Assembly: GCA_024704765.1 (NCBI GenBank)
Contig: JAKMXF010000332.1
Span: 1,047,080 to 1,111,079, forward strand
Direction: 5' to 3'
Origin: Oopsacas minuta
Taxonomy: Eukaryota; Porifera; Hexactinellida; Lyssacinosida; Leucopsacidae
Length of the DNA stretch: 64,000 nucleotides
Part shown: piece after piece, positions 58,158 to 64,000 of the stretch
Position numbering within the stretch: the first letter of the stretch is position 1
Layout: each line of letters opens with the position of its first letter
Position numbers and translations under genes: made by a program
The notes under the pieces: generated by a model
What the model was told of the DNA's origin: nothing
What the model saw: the letters and a program-made list of their open reading frames with translations, nothing else
Databases searched by the model: none

Positions 58158-59515
58158 CAGTGTGTCAAGATGAAATTGAAACTATGTTTTAACCTAACTT
58201 TCTGAAAGATAATCACCACAAGCCTCGAAATACGAGTTTAGGTATTACAAGATGTCTATAGACTAATATTTGAGCTTAAAGCTATTACTCTGGATCACTA
58301 ACTTCTGACGTTTTGGCATAGATTGCCAGTAAGGTCTCCAAAATTCAGGTTCTATACAATCCCAAATAGAGAGAAGTGTTTCTTCAAGTCCACTAAGATT
58401 ACGAGAAGGGTTCAAATGGATCTGATGTTTGATCCAAGCCCATAAATTTTCGATCGGGTTTAGATCTGGGCTACAAGCAGGCCATTCCATACGAAATATA
58501 TCATGACTATCACGGAAAGTCTTAGCAACTTTGACTTGTGTTTGGATCGTTATCTTTCTGAAAGGCCCAGCCATCAGGGTACAATACCTGAGCTTGTGTA
58601 ATCAGACACTAGTTTAGGATGTTCGTATATAATTCTCCGTTGAGGTTCTGCCTAAAAACCTTCAACGGGAAGGTCCCATGAAGAAAAATTGCTCCCCAAA
58701 CATGTAATTTTAGACTGTGTTTTTTGCTTTGCTTGACCGCTTGTTGGTACCCTTTGCACCATAGCCTTATACTGCTACCAGCTAGCCAAATTGACATCTC
58801 ATCGCTAAAAGCTACTCGCTCGCAATCAGTTTGTTTGTTATTTTTAGCCCACAATACTCTTTGTTGTTTGTGTCAATCCGTTAGCATAGGAATACTCCTT
58901 GCAACTTTGTGGGTGTACCCTCTCCTTTGTAATTCATTCCTGACCGTTTCATGGGATAAACTTTACTGACGAAGATGATTAAATCGAGTGGCCAATTTTC
59001 TTAAGGACAGCTTGCGATTCTGATTTGCCAAGCTTACAAGAGATCTAGCATCGTTTACATGTTATATTCTCTGTTTTCCGATTCCAGATTTCCTCTGTAT
59101 ATTGCCGCCCTGACGAAATTTGGCTAATATGCGGAAAACAGTACTCCTCAGGATAGCTGTTCGCTGATGTATTTCGCTACCACTTGTAACCCCTGCATCG
59201 AATAATATGCGGATGAAGTTTCTTCTTTCTAACTCCACCATACTGATTACGTATTACGACACAAAAGACAAATATGTGCCAAAAACTGATATTGGAGCTG
59301 TCTAAGGAAATATAGCAGATATTTTCGGGAATGTGTATGCTAAGTGACAGACTGATAGGTTGTTCGTGTATTCTAGAATCAATTAACTAATGGTGACTTG
59401 ATACACATGTAAAAATGAATCAGAAAACAAATGCGTTTTATATCTAACCATAGCAAATGAAAAATTATGAAGATACACAATTACACGAAAGTCTCAATTT
59501 CATCTTGATAGACTG
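58158..59515 (-). mobile_element. Tc1-type transposon, 1.36 kb
   Basis: The left end reads CAGTGTGTCAAGATGAAATT and the right end reverse-complemented reads CAGTCTATCAAGATGAAATT. TA flanks both sides (58156-58157 and 59516-59517), inside a TA/CA-rich simple repeat. The similarity of the ends continues for about 26 bp. A minus-strand transposase gene fills the interior. Confidence 0.92.
58263..59241 (-). pseudogene. Tc1 transposase, frameshifted with stops
   Basis: From ATG at 59241 the frame reads MVELERRNFIRILFDAG, a helix-turn-helix region (TAILRSTVFRILAKF), then the second DNA-binding helix set with LSLRKLATRF. QQRVLWAKNNKQTDCERVAFSDE is the lead-in to the first catalytic Asp (FSDEMS, about 58800). 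After a frame change, FQKDNDPNTSQ (about 58545) carries the second Asp, and WPACSPDLNPIENLWAW (about 58490) the third-position Glu. In-frame stops occur near 59060, 58970 and 58880. The catalytic triad is intact, so the decay is by stops and shifts rather than by active-site loss. Confidence 0.9.
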
Positions 59516-59517
59516 TA

Positions 59518-61475
59518 TATACACACACACACATCTATGCTATTCAAACGCAATTAATCTGTTTATATGTACATATATCTACACTAACCGAGTATAATTA
59601 TTTCAACACAACTAAATGTACAAATAGTTATCCTGGCTATACGGTGGATATTTAAATCCATTCTATAATATTCCTGAAAGAACTATATGACTATGTTCAT
59701 TTAAATTGTCCTCACTAAATATATGAAAATTAGTGTAATTTGATATTTTATAGCCACACTTTGCTAATTAAATAGATAATAAGCTAACTACATATTTAAT
59801 TCATAATTACACATGACTCAAATGAGATGGAACAATTCTGATAGCATCTTTAATTTCTACGGATCTGTGTTACAACAGTTTGAACATTTCGAAAGTGTCC
59901 AGTAAATCTTATTGACTTATAATCATTTTCATATTTGTACTACAAGTGACATATGTGGAACATGTCAAATGTGATTGCGCCACTTCATATGTTAATACAA
60001 TTTCACAATAATCGCCCTATTTTCAACTATACAAATATTTGCAGCCTGTTTACAGAATCTCAAATGATTTCATGCCGTATTCAAGTGATGTGCCACTTCT
60101 GCCACATGTGGCACAAATCATAGTATGCTAAAAGTCAACGAGAGCTGCCAATTATTAATGTCATACTTCTCGTGTGAATGTGCCATTATCCGGGATAATC
60201 TGGGAATCCAATTCTTGTAGGTAGTATCTACTGACATTAGCGCAACTAAGTTCATGAGTCAGGGTGGGTAAAGGTGACCTTATGCCCACCCGCCCTAAAT
60301 TTTTAGTATTGCGGCGGAGTAAAATCTGGTTGGACATATGCCCACCCAAAATCGTCCTAGTTGCATCAATGTATACGTATCGTATATTAGTACTAAACAA
60401 CAATACTTGTAGGCACAACTATATGCAAACGTGTTTCTTCACGATGTTCACTTATATACAGTATATTTCTACGAGTTTCCTTCTAACAAATTTCTGCAAC
60501 TTATCTTGAAACTGAATTCACGTTCATTGCATGATATTTTCCGGAAAGATACCAAATCTGACAACATTTTAATGAAAATATCTGGGTTATAACGATAACC
60601 GAGTGTTTTATACTTGAAATTACAAAAATGACTTTCTATTCAGCTGTATGATAATAAACGGGATCCAATGTACTGATGGTGTAATATGTAAATATGTTTA
60701 ATGGTAAATTCATAAATTTTCCTTTTTCGTACTTTGCTTAATTCAATGGAAGCCCAAGTCCAATGCGAACACGAAGGGTGCGCAGCGCCAGCAACCGAAC
60801 CGCGATCGTGTCTATAAATTGTGAGGTATGCTATTTTGTGGTATTGAACTTTTGGATCATCCAAAATTATCCGGGTAATTTCTACAATCCATATACTCTT
60901 AATTTTAGTATCAACTGCTCTAATGTATGAAACTTTTCAAATTAATTATTATGTGAATCTTGAAATGTTATCTGATTGAGATGACATCGTTGCTAATGTG
61001 TGTAGGTATTTACAATTTCTCTTAAATTTGGATAATATTCTAAATGTTTACCCACTATAGATTCCTATAAGCTAAATTCCTTGCTGAATATATGCTATCA
61101 TCAGTATCTTCCTACTAATTCCATAATGAAGGATCAGAAAAACTTACTTTAATTCGTTATTGAGACTTCCTTAATGCCTCTTATTTAATGGCGGATATTT
61201 CTAGACAAGGGGAATTTGCATTCAATGAAGACTTAATTCCACAAAGTGTGACACAATGCGGAACTAGACATGATCCATAAACATATTTGATTGCATTCTT
61301 TGGATTCATGATTTGAATTTGTAGGAAATAGTGACAGTATCTAATACCCATATACATCCAAATTACGGCATCAGAAGTAAGTTTTATTCTACCTCAAATT
61401 CCCATGTCTTTATACGCTTAATAACAATTATATGGAATAAGATAATTTTGTTATTGATATATTTACATATATTGA
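59518..61475. other. No gene recognised
   Basis: AT-rich sequence beginning with a CA/TA-rich simple repeat. Open frames at 60161-60509 show no domain. Confidence 0.45.
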
Positions 61476-61478
61476 TTA

Positions 61479-63636
61479 CACTGCTCAACAATTTTTTTAA
61501 TTTTTTGTTGCATAAGATTTTTTAACTGATTCTATATAATTTTGGGATGCTGATTTCAAATCTGAAATCAGTTTCTTTCTGCATGCTCTAGTTTTCATGC
61601 AATCGACAATTTAAACTTTTTTGTTTGTGGTACTTATTTAGTAAATAATTCTGATCTCCACCAAATACTTTTTTATCTATCAAGCCATTTTTCTTTTTGT
61701 ATGCATCATCTGGATCCATTGTGAACATTTGTTAGTCATAGCTGAATGATGAGCACGTGGTAAATGAGTATTTTGCAAGCCTGATTACTCAACAGGTTTT
61801 CAAAGTTAAGGCTATTTGTTTGTGCTTTGTCATCCTAGTATACCATCAGCTATGCGACCTGTCCCGCACTCTGATAGACTTCCTCCTACGGTCTTTAGTG
61901 GTTTTGCTTTTCCTGATGATGACGAAACTGAATTGGAAAGGGAAGAGATCGTAGAAATGGAATATCAAAAAATAGACACAGAATCAGGATCTGAAGACTC
62001 TTCTTGTGAAACCAGAGTAACTGTTCACCAGCAGTTTAATCAATCAGAACTGAATGACTTAGTACGTGATTTAGATCTGCCCAAACAAGCAGCTGAGCTC
62101 TTAGCTTCTACGCTCAAAGAAAAACAGGTGCTGGATCGAACTGTAAAGGTTTCCTTTTTTCGAAAAAGAGAAGAACTCCTTCTACCCTATTTTTCAGTGG
62201 AAAATAAGCTGGTATATTGCAACGATATTCCTGGTCTTCTCGGACAACTGGGTATCTCCTCATATGATCCAGGAGAATGACGATTGTTTATGGACAGTTC
62301 CAAGCGCAGCCTCAAGTGTGTTCTTTACACAATGGAAATGTTTATGGAGCTGTTCCAGTTGGTCACTCCACTGTCTTGAAGGAACAGCATGATGATATTA
62401 GAATTGTTATAGATTTACTCGGATATCATGATCACAACTGGATCATTTGTGTTGACCTCAAAATGGTTAGTTTTCTGCTAGTCAGCAAAAGGATACACTA
62501 AATTTCCATGTTATCTGTGCATGTGGGACAGCAGAGCACGTGAAAACATTGGACACAGAAGGAGTGGCCCTTACGTGAAACATTTCAAGCTGGCATGCTT
62601 AACGTAACACACGACCCGATCGTATGCAGAGACAAAATTGTTTTTCCGCCCCTGCACATCAAGCTAGGCCTCATGAAACTGTTCGTTAAAGCCCTAAATC
62701 CTGACAATGAATCCTTTCATCATCTTGTGTATACTTTCCCTGCTTTGTCATATGATAAAATCAAAGCAGGAGTGTTTGATGGACCACAGATACGTACACT
62801 TATTCGCGACAAAAACTTCATTCAGAAAATGAATGTCAAGGGGAAAGCTGCATGGCTATCTTTTGTGGATGTTATACAGAACTTTCTTGGTAACAGAATG
62901 GCTCCAAACTATGAAATGCTTGTATCCGAGATGCTCTCAGGGTTTCGTGATTTAGGATGCAACATGAGCATAAAAGTACATTTTCTGTACAGCCACCTGG
63001 ACAAATTCCCTGAAAACCTTGGGGCTGTCAGTGACGAGCAGGGAGAGCGTTTCCACCAGGATCTCATGACGGTGGAAGAACGCTACCAAGGTCGATGTGA
63101 TCGACATAAGATGGCAGACTATTGTTGGGGCATTAAACGTGATTGTGCTCACAAAGCGTACAAATGCAGAAGTTATAAGAGGAAATTTTGTCCAGAGTTG
63201 TTGAATATTTGAATCTTTTGCATCTTGTCATTGATCGCTTTAAGTTACTATTGTAGATTACCATCCTTCTTTTCTATGTCAGTTTGTAAAAAGTCAATGT
63301 TTTTACATGCATATTACCAGCAAAACTATTGTTTTGTACATTTTTTAAACATTTGTTTCTTATCTGTCTACAAATACAATTCTATTGGCAACATAAAAGT
63401 TTTTCGGCACCTAATTTTGTTTTGAGGCTAGTTATTCAACTGTAAGCAGAACATCATTTGACAAATCATATCACTTTTTCAAAAATTTGAATTTTGTGCA
63501 AAAAAATTAAACATCTCGATTTGCAAAAAATCTAGAGCTTGCAGAAAAAAACTAAGTTCGGATTCGGAATCAGCGCCCCAAATTTAGGTATAAACAAGTG
63601 TTGGTGGAAATGCAACAAAATTTTTGTTGAGCAGTG
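61479..63636 (+). mobile_element. CACTG-ended transposon, probable CMC superfamily
   Basis: The left end is CACTGCTCAACAA and the right end reverse-complemented is the same. Matching continues through TTTTGTTGCAT and, about 50 bp inward, a GCTGATT...GAA-TYAGTTTTTT block, so the inverted repeats are over 100 bp but divergent. Both sides are flanked by TTA (61476-61478 and 63637-63639). CACTR ends with a 3-bp duplication fit the CMC group (EnSpm/CACTA, Mirage, Chapaev). The element is 2158 bp and carries one gene. Confidence 0.75.
61852..63212 (+). pseudogene. Arthropod SDEQGERFHQD-family protein, putative CMC transposase
   Basis: From ATG at 61852 the protein opens MRPVPHSDRLPP, then an acidic region and an LxxLxxDLxLPKQxAELLAS-type segment. 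FFRKREELLLPYF follows, then LFMDSSKRSLKCVL, HNGN-YGAVPVGHS and WIICVDLKMV. GYTKFPCYLCMWDSRA has a CxxC. FPPLHIKLGLMKLFVKALN follows, then AWLSF and NFLGN-MAPNYE. SIKVHFLYSHLDKFPENLGA precedes SDEQGERFHQD and ADYCWGIKRD. I recognise this series from many uncharacterised arthropod proteins. A TGA replaces the usual Trp before LFMDSS (62278), and frame changes lie near 62320, 62465 and 62550. Catalytic residues are not assigned with certainty; the Asp of VDLKM and the Asp/Glu of SDEQGE are candidates. Confidence 0.8.
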
Positions 63637-63639
63637 TTA

Positions 63640-64000
63640 TTGAGCCGTATATTCACAAGCATTTGTGCGAATCCCTCTATCATCATTAGATCCTTATTGT
63701 AGGAGGTATCTTAAAACGTGGAATAATTTCCACTCTACTTTAACATCATTTCCAGAAAGAAGATAGTGTCACTTGATGCTGAGTCATACCGTCCATTTGC
63801 TTTAATCACTGATCCTGAAATTAGAACTTATTCCGCAGAAATTATATTACCTAGAATCGCGGACACCACATGAGGACTTCCAGATCTAGACTTGGCTTCT
63901 TTCGATTCCTAGACTGAGAGCTTTTGACTTAGTCTACGTATCAAATACATCGTTTCACTTTGATTCTTCAAACGTAATCAAAGACATTTTCTTAAATGTT
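63640..64000 (+). other. No confident gene; possible exon at 63756
   Basis: After the acceptor-like CATCATTTCCAG (ending 63755) a frame stays open for 38 codons (IVSLDAESYRPFALITDPEI) until TGA. The phase would fit Ars2 exon 4, but the peptide does not resemble any Ars2 region I know and no donor follows. I leave it unassigned. Confidence 0.25.

Noticed and set aside
63756-63871. Candidate Ars2 exon 5
   Set aside because: The acceptor and phase fit, but the peptide has no Ars2 counterpart and the frame ends in a stop without a donor.

Overview
The window is nuclear DNA of an invertebrate animal, most likely an arthropod. It is AT-rich, has very long introns, and is packed with class II transposons, several from protein families that are common in arthropod genomes. 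There is no bacterial-style gene organisation, and I found no tRNA, rRNA, CRISPR array or reverse transcriptase. The only host gene I recognise is a divergent Ars2/Serrate homologue on the + strand. Its exons lie at 13878-14115, 41091-41709, 41783-41794 (a proposed microexon) and 48689-49114; the 3' exons were not found. Intron 1 is about 27 kb and intron 3 about 6.9 kb.

Upstream of Ars2 (1-13.9 kb) lie a decayed MULE with a FLYWCH finger (272-1664, -), a hAT element with a BED finger and an exact 8-bp target duplication (2558-5047, -), GC-rich tandem repeats, a small foldback, a hAT-type non-autonomous element and a Tc1 element (10298-11637, +).

Intron 1 (14.1-41.1 kb) holds the main finds. 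A mariner pseudogene lies at 17960-18985. A small pogo/Tigger-style MITE is at 19694-19983. A RAG1/Transib-superfamily transposon occupies 20267-26988, bounded by the 5-bp duplication TGTCT. Both of its ends begin with CACAGTG, which is the V(D)J recombination-signal heptamer. Its transposase gene is split near the 3' end by a P-superfamily THAP transposon (20739-24135) with a 7-bp duplication; removing the insertion restores the reading frame exactly. Next comes a young 3.2-kb element (29128-32324) with about 370-bp terminal inverted repeats, an exact 8-bp duplication and an intact 720-aa protein with a CHTQxVER motif. A second, more decayed RAG1/Transib relative on the + strand (35037-37150) ends in a cysteine-rich tail.

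The rest of the gene and its downstream region carry a Tc1 element nested in a foldback (42.5-44.3 kb), a mariner N-terminal fragment (44.6-45.0 kb), two hAT deletion derivatives (50.3-50.7 and 53.6-54.3 kb), copies of a medium repeat (28.0-29.0 and 57.5-58.1 kb), a third Tc1 (58158-59515) and a CACTG-ended element (61479-63636). That last element encodes a protein carrying the widespread arthropod motif SDEQGERFHQD.

Apart from the 720-aa protein, all transposase genes carry frameshifts or stops. Superfamily calls rest on motifs I recognise and on terminal repeats and duplications read directly from the sequence; no database search was possible.
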